Of a stretch of 52,182 nucleotides of DNA, positions 33,036 to 41,344 are shown one piece after another (positions within the stretch are counted from its first letter, which is position 1; the number at the start of each line of letters is the position of its first letter). The notes beneath the pieces are model-generated. The model ran no database searches. It was not told where the DNA came from and saw only the letters and a program-made list of their open reading frames with translations. Source of the stretch: Lachnospiraceae bacterium (lineage in GTDB: Bacteria > Bacillota > Clostridia > Lachnospirales > Lachnospiraceae); NCBI GenBank assembly GCA_017465475.1, contig JAFTWC010000075.1, forward strand, positions 1 through 52,182. Reading direction: 5' to 3'. The translations under genes were made by a program, and so were the position numbers.

Positions 33036-35993
33036 TTAGTGCAGTTCATTTAACAACAACAGCCGCTCCATCTCTGCCTCGGTGATGGTATCCGTAATAT
33101 CGGAAATAAATACATAAAACAATTTATTCTCATCACCGGAACCTGCATCTTCCAAATGTCCGCAATCATCAATCCAACGAACTCTTCCGTCCTTTGTAAT
33201 AATACGATATCGTATGAAATCCAGTTGCTTGTCCGTCTGCACCACCTGTTGACCGATTTCCCTTTGCACTCTGTCTAAATCATCCGGATGAACCATTCCC
33301 TTAAAGGAGTTATTTACCAGTTTACGGAACTCATCCATAGTATCACAGCCGAAAATCTTAAGCACCGACGGATTGGCATACAGAATCTTTTCATCTCCGA
33401 AGGCATTGTAAATAAAGAACCCGTCTGACATATTCGCAAGTACCTGTGCCATACTTTGATGCTTAAATTCCTCTTTTTCCCTCATCAAAGATTCAATACT
33501 GCGGATGGTCATAATTGCCGTTTTCGGAACACTACCGTCTCTTTCCTGTACCTGGAACGTGGTCAAACACCATTCTTCTCCGACCCCTTCCTTATACCTT
33601 CGGTACTTATACTCTATCGTATCTTTTTTCGTCAGAACAGTACGGAGATTTTCCAAGGATAGGAAGCGACGCACATTTTCCTCGTCCTGTCGCAAAATCC
33701 GACCGGTTCCGAAATGTCGGTTGACCAGCTCCACGTAATTTCCTCGCTCCAAAAGCTGATTTTCATCCGGATATACCATTCTACAATAATTATCCTGCAA
33801 ATGAACAAAATAAACCTCGCGATAGGACTTTAAAATCTCCTTCATGGTACTCTGGTACACTTGAAATTTCGTCATATCCTGCACTAAACAGTTGGCATAT
33901 CCGTACCGATATTGACTGAAGGTCAGTTGTATATAACGATTCGTCGCCGGGTTATACCCGAAGTATTCTTCAACTTCCCCCAAATACGCTGCCCGGTACA
34001 CCTTTTCCAAAGGATTTCCGCCGTTATGAGCAAATAACCTTTCCACCAAAAACTGCATTCGCTTTAAATCACCGCCGCACAAGCGACTTAGTTCAGCATT
34101 GATATATAAAATTTCATACCCCTTCGGCGTTCCTTCCTCAGATAAATTCACCCTACCGACTGCATACCCGCACGGTAAATTCCCATAAAACTTTTCCATA
34201 TGCTCTTTTTGCTTTTCCGTCCATTCTTCTACTTCCTGTTCCGCAAAAATCACACTACGCTTCTTTTCCTGCAACGCAGTCATATCCGTCAAAGAGGCAT
34301 AGAACTGCTTATGACCGTCCACTTCCCTCAAGAAAAAGACACGCATATAAACCCAAAGCACCTGTCCGTCGGTTCGCACAAAATGAATATACCCCTGTCC
34401 GCCACTGTTCCCGTTATCATATGCATTGGTAAAAATTGTAAATAACGTGTTTTTATCATCATCCCTGACATGATTTCCGACTTTTTTATAGTACTCTGCT
34501 TCTCCCGCGGAAGAAATCCCTGCCAACTGATAATACTGTTCGTTAAAACGCGTTACCTCTATATGATTTTCATACATGTCATAAAACGCCGCCGCGCCCA
34601 AAATATTGTTTACCATAGTATCCGTAAACAAATTTCTGTCCAAAAACTCTCTTGCATGCAATGACTCAATTTGCCGACACCAGATTCCGTTTAAATCCAA
34701 ATTATTTTCATCTGCAATTAATTTTTCAAACTCCTCCACCGGCATAGGCTTATAGTAATAATACCCCTGCATATAGCGACAACCCATCTTCAAAAGAAAG
34801 CTTTCCTGTTTCTGCGTTTCCACTCCTTCCACTACGATAGGCATACGCATCTGTCTGGCCATATTTACCACAGACTCCAAAATGCTGATTCCCTTTTCTT
34901 CTTCCTGCTCGTCAATATCAAGAAAACGCATATCAATTTTAAGCACATCCACCGATACACTTTTTAACATATTCAAAGATGAATATCCGCTGCCGAAATC
35001 ATCCATCATAACCAAAAAATCAGAGTCCCGCAACTGCTTTACCGTACGAATGATATTGTCGTTACTTTCCGCATAGGCACTTTCCGTTACCTCTACTTTC
35101 AACAACTTCGGCGGCAAATCATACTTACGAAGCAATTCCTGTAAATACCCCGGCACATCCATGGAAAAAATATCAATCCGGGACACATTGACAGAGATCG
35201 GCACTGCCTCGTATCCTCTGTCCAACCAGTTTCTGAGCCACTTACAAACTCTCTCCCAAACATATTTGTCAAGATCTGCGATAAACCCGTTTCTTTCCAA
35301 AACCGGCACAAAAACCCCGGGAGATATCATTCCTTTGGTGCTGTGCTTCCACCGCACCAACGACTCACCTCCCACAATTTTTCCCGTAGAAATATCACAC
35401 TGGGGCTGAATATAAAAGACAAACTCTTCCTTTTGTAAGCCTTCCTGCACTTCTGCCAACAGCCGTACTTCTTCCTCTACCTTTTCCTCCATATTTTGAT
35501 TATACACGCAGGTTCTCACCTGATAATTTCCCATTACATGAGACAACGCTATGGTGGCACGGTCATACATCAGCACCGCAGGCACGGAAGCATCATCTAT
35601 CTTATAAATACCGAAAGCCGGCCAAAAGCCCATGGTATTAACGATTGTTTTCACCTCATCGTTTACTTCCTGTTGTAACCGGGTCATAATTTCTTCTTCA
35701 TAAGGTAACAAAACACCGAAATTATCTCCGCCAAGATGACCGATTACACCTCCGTACCGCTTCTGAAATGTTATCAGGCATTCTCCCATGCGTACCAACA
35801 GGCGGTTTCCCAGCTCTCTTCCGTACAACTTATTGAACACCCGAAAATGTTCCACATCCATGGCAATCATGCAAAAAGTATTATTTTTTATCTGTTCCTT
35901 ATACTCATCTACCTTCACAAAGAACTCATTTCCGGCATATAAGCCTTCCATTTGGTTCAACTCCACATAATGTAACATATCAGTTCTTGCCAT
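33036..35993 (-). CDS. large GGDEF-EAL protein with multiple PAS domains
   Basis: The 985 residues start with a GGDEF domain (about 10-165) whose signature is GGDNF, lacking the catalytic Glu. An EAL domain (about 180-425) follows, with ESLVRWKHS (ESL for EAL, catalytic Glu kept), VEVTESA, MDDFGSGYSSLNML, LKIDMRFL, VVEGVET and QGYYYYKPMP. Three or four PAS-type segments fill 470-985; the last is clear (GRVRWIDDCGHLEDAG, FYVFISDITD). It is likely a c-di-GMP phosphodiesterase with cytoplasmic sensing. SD AAGGAGG precedes the ATG. It has its own promoter and terminator. Confidence 0.88.
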   Translation of the reverse strand: MARTDMLHYVELNQMEGLYAGNEFFVKVDEYKEQIKNNTFCMIAMDVEHFRVFNKLYGRELGNRLLVRMGECLITFQKRYGGVIGHLGGDNFGVLLPYEEEIMTRLQQEVNDEVKTIVNTMGFWPAFGIYKIDDASVPAVLMYDRATIALSHVMGNYQVRTCVYNQNMEEKVEEEVRLLAEVQEGLQKEEFVFYIQPQCDISTGKIVGGESLVRWKHSTKGMISPGVFVPVLERNGFIADLDKYVWERVCKWLRNWLDRGYEAVPISVNVSRIDIFSMDVPGYLQELLRKYDLPPKLLKVEVTESAYAESNDNIIRTVKQLRDSDFLVMMDDFGSGYSSLNMLKSVSVDVLKIDMRFLDIDEQEEEKGISILESVVNMARQMRMPIVVEGVETQKQESFLLKMGCRYMQGYYYYKPMPVEEFEKLIADENNLDLNGIWCRQIESLHAREFLDRNLFTDTMVNNILGAAAFYDMYENHIEVTRFNEQYYQLAGISSAGEAEYYKKVGNHVRDDDKNTLFTIFTNAYDNGNSGGQGYIHFVRTDGQVLWVYMRVFFLREVDGHKQFYASLTDMTALQEKKRSVIFAEQEVEEWTEKQKEHMEKFYGNLPCGYAVGRVNLSEEGTPKGYEILYINAELSRLCGGDLKRMQFLVERLFAHNGGNPLEKVYRAAYLGEVEEYFGYNPATNRYIQLTFSQYRYGYANCLVQDMTKFQVYQSTMKEILKSYREVYFVHLQDNYCRMVYPDENQLLERGNYVELVNRHFGTGRILRQDEENVRRFLSLENLRTVLTKKDTIEYKYRRYKEGVGEEWCLTTFQVQERDGSVPKTAIMTIRSIESLMREKEEFKHQSMAQVLANMSDGFFIYNAFGDEKILYANPSVLKIFGCDTMDEFRKLVNNSFKGMVHPDDLDRVQREIGQQVVQTDKQLDFIRYRIITKDGRVRWIDDCGHLEDAGSGDENKLFYVFISDITDTITEAEMERLLLLNELH

Positions 35994-36066
35994 CCCTTAC
36001 CTCCTTGTAAAAAACACGCTCGCCCCAATTTATGTAAATTCAAATAATTTTCGTCCCTCATTATAA

Positions 36067-36095
36067 ATTTTACATCCAAGAACGGAATATGTCAA
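36067..36095 (-). promoter_or_regulatory. promoter of the EAL/PAS gene
   Basis: TTGACA (36090-36095), a 17-bp spacer and TAAAAT (36067-36072) on the minus strand, 73 bp before the start codon. Confidence 0.8.
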
Positions 36096-36186
36096 TTATT
36101 TTCCACTTTTTGCCACTATTCTTCATCGTTTCCTTCATTCAAATGGGTATTGTGTTTATTTTTGCATTAATATTTATATTTTATCA

Positions 36187-36228
36187 CAAAAAAGAGCCTG
36201 TATGTGAATCACTTCACAGCAGACTCTT
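36187..36228 (-). terminator. terminator after aldo/keto reductase 2
   Basis: AAGAGTCTG and CAGGCTCTT form a stem (36192-36200 with 36220-36228, one G-U pair), with an inner GTGAA/TTCAC stem. TTTTTTG follows on the minus strand. Confidence 0.85.
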
Positions 36229-36256
36229 CTTTTCTCTCCTATTTTCCATGAAACAA

Positions 36257-37432
36257 CTACTTCTTTTTCGAAGCTTCCTCTCTCTGCCTACAAATCTCCG
36301 TCCAGCTTACCCTTTTTGCCAGGCGGTCACTCAAATCACGCAGGGCACTGGGAATGTCAATATTCTGCGGGCAAATCGCCGTACACGCACCACATCCGAT
36401 ACAAGCAGAAGGGCGTTCCTCCTCCGGCATAAACTCAATTCGCATCCCCGCGTTCATGGACGGTGCCGTCCGAAGCTCATTATAGGTATGTAAAAATCCC
36501 GGAATATCAAGCCCCATTGGACAACCGTCACAGCAATACCGGCATCCGGTACACGGTACGGAATCTTTCATTCCATCCGCGATTTCCAACAGTGTATTAC
36601 GCTCCTCTTCCGATAACGGCTTCCGTTCCTCAAAGGACAGTACATTGTCATGCATCTGGGCCTCGTCTGACATACCGCTCAATACCATCTTCACATTGGG
36701 CAGTTCCTGCAGAAAACGAAAACACCAAGAAGCGGTAGACACGTTCGGACGAAACGCTTTTAATTTTCCTTCTTCTTCAGCGGACAGCTTTGCAAGTTTT
36801 CCTCCCCGAACCGGTTCCATGACCCAAACCGGAATACCACGCTCCGTAAGAAGCTCATACTTTCCCTTTGCATCCTGCAGGGTCCAGTCCAGATAGTTCA
36901 ACTGAATCTGACAAAACTCCATATCCTCACCGCAGACATCAAGAAACTCCTTTAAGCCCTTTACCTCTGCGTGGGTACTGAAACCCAAATGTTTAATCCG
37001 TCCCAGCTTTTTCTGCTCTTTAAAATAGTCTATGATCCCCCACTGCGGGTCAAGGTACGTCTCCATGGATTTTTCATAAACATTATGTAATAAATAAAAA
37101 TCAAAATACTCCACACCGCACTTCTTAAGCTGCTCTTCAAAAATCTCCGCCGGATTGTAGCCGGTACTTAAAATCTGGTGCCCCGGATATTTGGTAGCAA
37201 GATAATAACTGTCTCTCGGATACTCCGACAAAATCCGCCCCATGACCCGTTCCGAATCTCCGTTATGGTACGGCCAGGCAGTATCAAAGTAATTTACTCC
37301 GTGCTCTATGGCATAACGGGTCATTTCTTTTACCTGAGGTTCATCAATGCTTCCGTCGGCAAGCACCGGCAGACGCATGGCTCCGAACCCCAAAAGGGAA
37401 AGCTTTTTCTCTTGAAATGTGGTGTAAATCAT
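36257..37432 (-). CDS. aldo/keto reductase with C-terminal ferredoxin domain (second copy)
   Basis: This 391-residue paralogue of the protein at 22459 has GFGAMRLP, NYFDTAWPYHNG, LATKYP and FYLLHN. The tail carries CTGCRYCCDGCPMG and CIGCGACTAICPQ for two 4Fe-4S clusters. The ATG at 37432 has AAAGGAGA; twelve upstream codons remain open but have no SD. It probably reduces carbonyls in an anaerobic setting; the substrate is unknown. It has its own promoter and strong terminator. Confidence 0.92.
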   Translation of the reverse strand: MIYTTFQEKKLSLLGFGAMRLPVLADGSIDEPQVKEMTRYAIEHGVNYFDTAWPYHNGDSERVMGRILSEYPRDSYYLATKYPGHQILSTGYNPAEIFEEQLKKCGVEYFDFYLLHNVYEKSMETYLDPQWGIIDYFKEQKKLGRIKHLGFSTHAEVKGLKEFLDVCGEDMEFCQIQLNYLDWTLQDAKGKYELLTERGIPVWVMEPVRGGKLAKLSAEEEGKLKAFRPNVSTASWCFRFLQELPNVKMVLSGMSDEAQMHDNVLSFEERKPLSEEERNTLLEIADGMKDSVPCTGCRYCCDGCPMGLDIPGFLHTYNELRTAPSMNAGMRIEFMPEEERPSACIGCGACTAICPQNIDIPSALRDLSDRLAKRVSWTEICRQREEASKKK

Positions 37433-37520
37433 GATTATTCTCCTTTGTTTTTGCGTCATATGAATCATCAGATATACGCTCTGTCACAATATTCATAGTG
37501 TTCATTGTACCTCTTCTTCC

Positions 37521-37549
37521 ATTTTACCGAACTCTCTCCAAATATGCAA
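37521..37549 (-). promoter_or_regulatory. promoter of aldo/keto reductase 2
   Basis: TTGCAT (37544-37549), a 17-bp spacer and TAAAAT (37521-37526) on the minus strand, about 89 bp before the ATG. It lies close behind the membrane-protein gene. Confidence 0.6.
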
Positions 37550-37569
37550 CAAGATATTCACTTGATTGT

Positions 37570-38526
37570 TTACTTTCCCTTCGCACTGTTCAGTATCATA
37601 CAAATGCCGCCCCCCGCCGCACCTGTCAGCAGAATAATCAGGATATCTACCGGAGCCAGCACAATTCCCGGAAGACTCCGAAACAAAAATCCCGTGCCGA
37701 ATAAATAGAGATGTCCGCTAAGCAAACATAGTTCTCCGATGTACATCGCTAAGGCGGTAGCCGCACTTACGGCTGCCGGAACCCACACCGCCAATGCTTT
37801 CCTCTTTCCCAAAAGGAAAGACCCCACATAAAGTCCTACCGTCACACCCAGCAGCAGAAAAAACACCCCCATCAAAACCGCAGACACCGGAGATACCAAA
37901 AGTTCTCCGTCTCTGAAAAAGGCAGTAAAGCATGCAAAAATGCAAAGTCCTAAAAACAACCCCGTACACACCGATTGTATCATCAGTACTTTTTTCTTCT
38001 CCCGGTTTCCGGTCAAAATCATCTTTCCAAAACCGTACAGACAACTTAAAATCGTCAAAATCAACACTACGGAAATCAAATAGAAGTGTATCTTAAATGT
38101 AGGGCTGTACTCTCCGATTAAAATATCCACTGCACGCCATTTTCTTGTTTCAAACAACTCCGGTGAAACATAGCACATCATCATCTGCCAGCTTTCCAGT
38201 TTGGTTTGTTTTGTTCCGTTTACAATGATTTTATTTTCGAACAAAAACTCTGCCACAAAAAACATCGCTAATGAAATCCCCGATGCCGCAAACAACGGAT
38301 GCTTTTTCACCTTCTTAAGAAGAATGAACATAAGACACACCGCCACTACTACCGCTATGGCAATGGGTGTATACGGGATAACGTACTTCGGAAACCTTGC
38401 CTGCGGCACAAATCCGTAACGTGCCATATCATGAAGCACTTTGATTCCCATATAAATCGGATACCCGGATACCGCCAGGGTTCCCAGCAGCACATACAAC
38501 CAATATTTTTTTAACTTTGTTTCCAT
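37570..38526 (-). CDS. polytopic membrane protein of the BlaR-type operon
   Basis: Not recognised. The 318 residues have about eight hydrophobic segments (WLYVLLGTLAVSGYPIYMGI, IAIAVVVAVCLMFILL, ISLAMFFVAEFLF, FYLISVVLILTILSCLYG, GLFLGLCIFACFTAFF, VLMGVFFLLLGVTVGLYVG and two more) and one soluble loop with ESWQMMMCYVSPELF. The ATG at 38526 has GGGAGG; it follows the M56 gene closely, so it is the third gene of the blaI-M56 operon. It may be the output target or a partner of the sensor. Confidence 0.7.
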   Translation of the reverse strand: METKLKKYWLYVLLGTLAVSGYPIYMGIKVLHDMARYGFVPQARFPKYVIPYTPIAIAVVVAVCLMFILLKKVKKHPLFAASGISLAMFFVAEFLFENKIIVNGTKQTKLESWQMMMCYVSPELFETRKWRAVDILIGEYSPTFKIHFYLISVVLILTILSCLYGFGKMILTGNREKKKVLMIQSVCTGLFLGLCIFACFTAFFRDGELLVSPVSAVLMGVFFLLLGVTVGLYVGSFLLGKRKALAVWVPAAVSAATALAMYIGELCLLSGHLYLFGTGFLFRSLPGIVLAPVDILIILLTGAAGGGICMILNSAKGK

Positions 38527-38586
38527 ACAACTACCTCCCGCTTCTCTTCTTCCGTTTTTCCTTTCTCCCTCTCCTTCGCTCCGCAC

Positions 38587-39942
38587 CTACTCTTCCCAGA
38601 ACAACGCTTCCAGTTCTTCCCGATACTTTACCGGATCTTCCACCGGTACCATATAACTGGAATAAGGCATGGAAAATGGTACAATCGTTACCGCCTCCCG
38701 AGGATATCCATAGCTTTCTACCGCGCTCCTTGCATCTTCCATACGCAGGGATTTCATACTCCATAACTCTTCCGTTGTATAGCCTGTCTCTCTTTTCTCC
38801 ATCACTCCGCAGGAATAAGCACCTGCACCCAGTTGCCAAATAAAAACATACAAGCCTTTTTCATTGCTCCCTTTCCTATATTCCGGAAGTTCATATCGTT
38901 CTTCTCCCACCAATGTAGCTGTCGGCCCGTCCGCGCCTCCGATAACCGATATTCCTTGAAGTTCTGTAAGCTCGTCCGGATCCGGCTTCGGATTGGTCAA
39001 AAAGCAAACTGCCACCGCAAGTCCTGCCACAATCGTTACCGCCACTATCCAAAAAGCAGGCTTCTTATAATTTAATACTGACTTTACCCGATTTTTCACA
39101 CCTACTTCTCCGAAGGCCAACGGGCAAGCAAACATCCTGCGTTTTTGCAAACTACAGGATACTAACGCCTCCGCATACCATTTCCGGTCCTCCGGTTCCA
39201 TTTCACGCACCACCCGTTCGTCACAAGCCCGTTCAATATCTTTAGAAAACAACAGATACGAGATCCACAAAAGCGGCTGAAACCAATATACCGACAACAA
39301 GAAAAAAGCAAGGGTTTTCCACCAGTGATCTTTCCGATTTAAATGGGCCGATTCATGGGCAATAACACAGTTCATCTGCTCCTCTTCCATTCCGGACGGC
39401 ACATAGATTCTCGGCTTTATGACCCCAAACACAAAAGGTGTGGCAATACTGTCACAAATATAAATATTGTCCCGATAGCAAAGAGATACCTTTACTTTGT
39501 GACGAAGCCACAAATAAGAAGTAAGACTGTAGGTAAACATAAGTCCCATGCCAACAATCCAAATCACCGCTGCCACAAAGGCAATTATCTGCATCGGATT
39601 GGCACTGGCCCCCGGTGTCGGCGTCCCCAAAACACTGTAGCCCGGGGCAAAATATTCCGAAAGGAGGGGATTTACCGTCGAATTTAACATAGTCACTCCG
39701 GTATGTATCTTCGGCTGTTCCGCCAGTAAAATGTCCGGCGACACAATCTCTGCACTGGGAATCAGACTCAACACACTTTCCATAACAAAGGGACAAACAA
39801 GGCGCAGTCCCACCAGACCCCACAGAGCTACCACTAACGACCGCGGCGCCTTATGACACAGTCCGCGCACCGCCAATACCGCCAGTACAACCCAGGTAGC
39901 GGTCAATCCCATATTCAGAAGTTCAATAAAAAACTTCTCCAT
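38587..39942 (-). CDS. BlaR1/MecR1-type M56 sensor metallopeptidase
   Basis: The 451 residues begin with several membrane helices. The cytoplasmic-facing M56 peptidase has HESAH (196-200) and ERACDERVV (third zinc ligand), followed by a membrane helix near FWIVAVTIVAGLAVAVCFL. The C-terminal about 120-residue extracytoplasmic domain is not a penicillin-binding sensor (no SxxK/KTG) and is unlike BlaR1. In the family, ligand binding triggers cleavage of the BlaI-type repressor. Start set at ATG 39942 (GGGGAGG), overlapping the repressor gene's end; a TTG two codons earlier is less likely. Confidence 0.88.
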   Translation of the reverse strand: MEKFFIELLNMGLTATWVVLAVLAVRGLCHKAPRSLVVALWGLVGLRLVCPFVMESVLSLIPSAEIVSPDILLAEQPKIHTGVTMLNSTVNPLLSEYFAPGYSVLGTPTPGASANPMQIIAFVAAVIWIVGMGLMFTYSLTSYLWLRHKVKVSLCYRDNIYICDSIATPFVFGVIKPRIYVPSGMEEEQMNCVIAHESAHLNRKDHWWKTLAFFLLSVYWFQPLLWISYLLFSKDIERACDERVVREMEPEDRKWYAEALVSCSLQKRRMFACPLAFGEVGVKNRVKSVLNYKKPAFWIVAVTIVAGLAVAVCFLTNPKPDPDELTELQGISVIGGADGPTATLVGEERYELPEYRKGSNEKGLYVFIWQLGAGAYSCGVMEKRETGYTTEELWSMKSLRMEDARSAVESYGYPREAVTIVPFSMPYSSYMVPVEDPVKYREELEALFWEE

Positions 39943-39944
39943 AC

Positions 39945-40307
39945 TCAACCCTCCCCAAAGGAATCCAAAATCTTTCGAATTTCCGCCAGTTCCTTTTCAG
40001 ACGGCTTTTTTCTGGAACCGAATGCTGCAATAAATGCGGGCAGAGAACCTTCAAAGGTTTCCTCTACAAATTTCTCACTTTGAATGGCATAAAACTCCTC
40101 TTTTCCGATAAGTACCGTAACCCGGCTGTTTTCCATCTCAAATATGCCCCGCTCACAAAGCTTCTTCAGCACCGTGTAAGTCGTGGTCCTTTTCCAGTTC
40201 AGTTCCTCTTCGCAACGTGCCACCAGCTCTTTTGTGGACAACGGTGCATTCTGCCATACAATATCCGCAAAGCGGGCTTCTACCATACCAAGCTTGATTT
40301 CTGCCAT
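39945..40307 (-). CDS. BlaI/MecI-family repressor
   Basis: The 120 residues have a winged-helix domain (IKLGMVEARFADIVW, STKELVARCEEELNWKRTTTYTVLKKLCERGIF) and a C-terminal dimerisation helix region (FVEETFEGSLPAFIAAF). As in BlaI, the partner peptidase follows immediately. SD AAGGAGG precedes the ATG. Two related dyads flank the -10 of its promoter, so it very probably represses its own operon. Confidence 0.93.
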   Translation of the reverse strand: MAEIKLGMVEARFADIVWQNAPLSTKELVARCEEELNWKRTTTYTVLKKLCERGIFEMENSRVTVLIGKEEFYAIQSEKFVEETFEGSLPAFIAAFGSRKKPSEKELAEIRKILDSFGEG

Positions 40308-40355
40308 TGTAATGCCTCCTTATGTAAAAATACCGTGATGTTCCCTATAAAAAAA

Positions 40356-40400
40356 CTGTCTATCCGCAATAGTCATTTTCATTCTATCGCAGATAGACAG
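40356..40400. promoter_or_regulatory. paired BlaI-type operators
   Basis: Two related dyads: TCTATCGCAGATAGA (40383-40397), covering the -10, and CTATCCGCAATAG (40360-40372) just downstream of the start. Both have the CTGTCTAT-type arm (the outer CTGTC motifs face each other). They share 15 of 17 bases in opposite orientation, with centres 24 bp apart. Confidence 0.7.
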
Positions 40401-40409
40401 TTTTGTCAA
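40381..40409 (-). promoter_or_regulatory. promoter of the blaI-like operon
   Basis: TTGACA (40404-40409), a 17-bp spacer and TAGAAT (40381-40386) on the minus strand, overlapping operator 1. Confidence 0.85.
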
Positions 40410-40460
40410 GCTCACTTATACGGATTATTGTTCTCTAAACGTAGTACTTCCCGCTGAAAG

Positions 40461-40490
40461 AAAAAAAGACAGACTACCATATCTGTCTTT
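40461..40490 (-). terminator. terminator after hicB
   Basis: AAAGACAGA (40465-40473) pairs with TCTGTCTTT (40482-40490). The minus strand continues with TTTTTTT. Confidence 0.85.
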
Positions 40491-40527
40491 TACATCTCTG
40501 CATTTTCTCTTTGACTTCTGTAAGAAA

Positions 40528-40734
40528 TTATATTACATTTGTATACGTCGGTTCCGGAATCTCTCTTCCCATCTCTTTTGCCGTTTCAATCCATTCCCCT
40601 ATCACAATTTGAGCATTCTTCGCAGCTTCTTCCGGTGTTGCTCCGTCTGCCACGCACCCCGGCAAATCCGGTACGGATACTATATAACAATTATCTTCCT
40701 TTGACCATTGCACGAATAACGTATATTTGTACAT
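40528..40734 (-). CDS. hicB: HicB-family antitoxin
   Basis: The 68 residues are the HicB fold: YTLFVQWSKEDNCYIVSVPDLPGCVADGAT, then EEAAKNAQIVIGEWIETA (given in pieces below 20 in other analyses, here shortened to key motifs VPDLPGC and GATPEEA). There is no C-terminal helix-turn-helix. In intact systems a HicA toxin of the double-stranded RNA-binding fold is encoded next to it; here only a decayed remnant lies upstream (40748-40931), so HicB appears orphaned. Confidence 0.85.
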   Translation of the reverse strand: MYKYTLFVQWSKEDNCYIVSVPDLPGCVADGATPEEAAKNAQIVIGEWIETAKEMGREIPEPTYTNVI

Positions 40735-40747
40735 AGCTTCACACCTT

Positions 40748-40931
40748 TCTATATGTTATATTTCAAAAAGATATATCGTACTTGCTTTACTTGATATGGC
40801 TTCGCCTTATTCCCGTTCGGTTGGATGTTAATAATTTCTTCTACATCCTCCCTTGTATAAATATAATGGTCACCTTTTATTCTACATCGAAAATTTACTT
40901 TTGACAATATGTATTGTAAATCTGCAAGGAA
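40748..40931 (-). pseudogene. remnant of a HicA-type toxin gene
   Basis: The minus-strand frame ending at 40748 reads KGDHYIYTREDVEEI, then INIQPNGNKAKPYQVKQV, ending FLKYNI. It matches the C-terminal half of HicA-type toxins that pair with this HicB class (GDHHIY with the catalytic His, then IQPxGxKAKPYQVKQV). The N-terminal half looks deleted (LQYILSKV joined to NFRCRIKG), no ATG or SD is available, and a TAG precedes at 40932-40934. It lies just upstream of hicB, in operon order, and overlaps the XRE gene's promoter region on the other strand. Confidence 0.6.
40901..40920. promoter_or_regulatory. palindrome upstream of the XRE gene
   Basis: TTGACAATA-TG-TATTGTAAA, nine-base arms with one mismatch, ends 13 bp before the XRE ATG. 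It is a likely autoregulatory operator. No convincing promoter pair is visible here. Confidence 0.5.
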
Positions 40932-40933
40932 CT

Positions 40934-41272
40934 ATGTTTTTACCCGAAAGACTCATTTCATTACGAACTTCACTAGGAATCAACAAGGCCGAAGCTGCAC
41001 GACGCCTGAATATGTCTGCCATGGGATACGGTCGCTATGAAAGTGGTGAACGAGAACCGTCTTATCAAACCGTCAGCTTCATCGCACAGACATTCCACTG
41101 TTCCGTCGACTACTTATACGGTTTATCCGACTCCATGGAATCGCCTATGATTATAGTCTCTGCTTCCGAAGAACCGGATTTATTTCTGCTAATAAAGACC
41201 ATTAGAAATAATAACAGCGACTTATTAAACCGTATGCTTGTTTATGCCGAATATTTAAACGAAACCAAATAA
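40934..41272 (+). CDS. XRE-family transcriptional regulator
   Basis: The 112 residues have an N-terminal Cro/CI helix-turn-helix (ERLISLRTSLGINKAEAARR, LNMSAMGYGRYESGEREPSY, TVSFIAQTFHCSVDYLYG) and a short C-terminal helix that may dimerise. The ATG at 40934 has AAGGAA four to five bases upstream; the frame is open earlier but lacks an SD and crosses the palindrome. Targets unknown; its own promoter region is one candidate. Confidence 0.87.
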   Translation: MFLPERLISLRTSLGINKAEAARRLNMSAMGYGRYESGEREPSYQTVSFIAQTFHCSVDYLYGLSDSMESPMIIVSASEEPDLFLLIKTIRNNNSDLLNRMLVYAEYLNETK

Positions 41273-41275
41273 TAA

Positions 41276-41327
41276 AGAACAGCCTTTCAGAAAAATGCCA
41301 TCCATTTCCGAAAGACCGTTCTCTTTT
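41276..41327. terminator. bidirectional terminator between XRE and anti-sigma genes
   Basis: AGAAC/GTTCT and CTTTC/GAAAG form an imperfect stem. CTTTT follows on the plus strand and TTATTATTT on the minus strand, serving both convergent genes. Confidence 0.6.
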
Positions 41328-41344
41328 ATACAACCCAACCGTTT

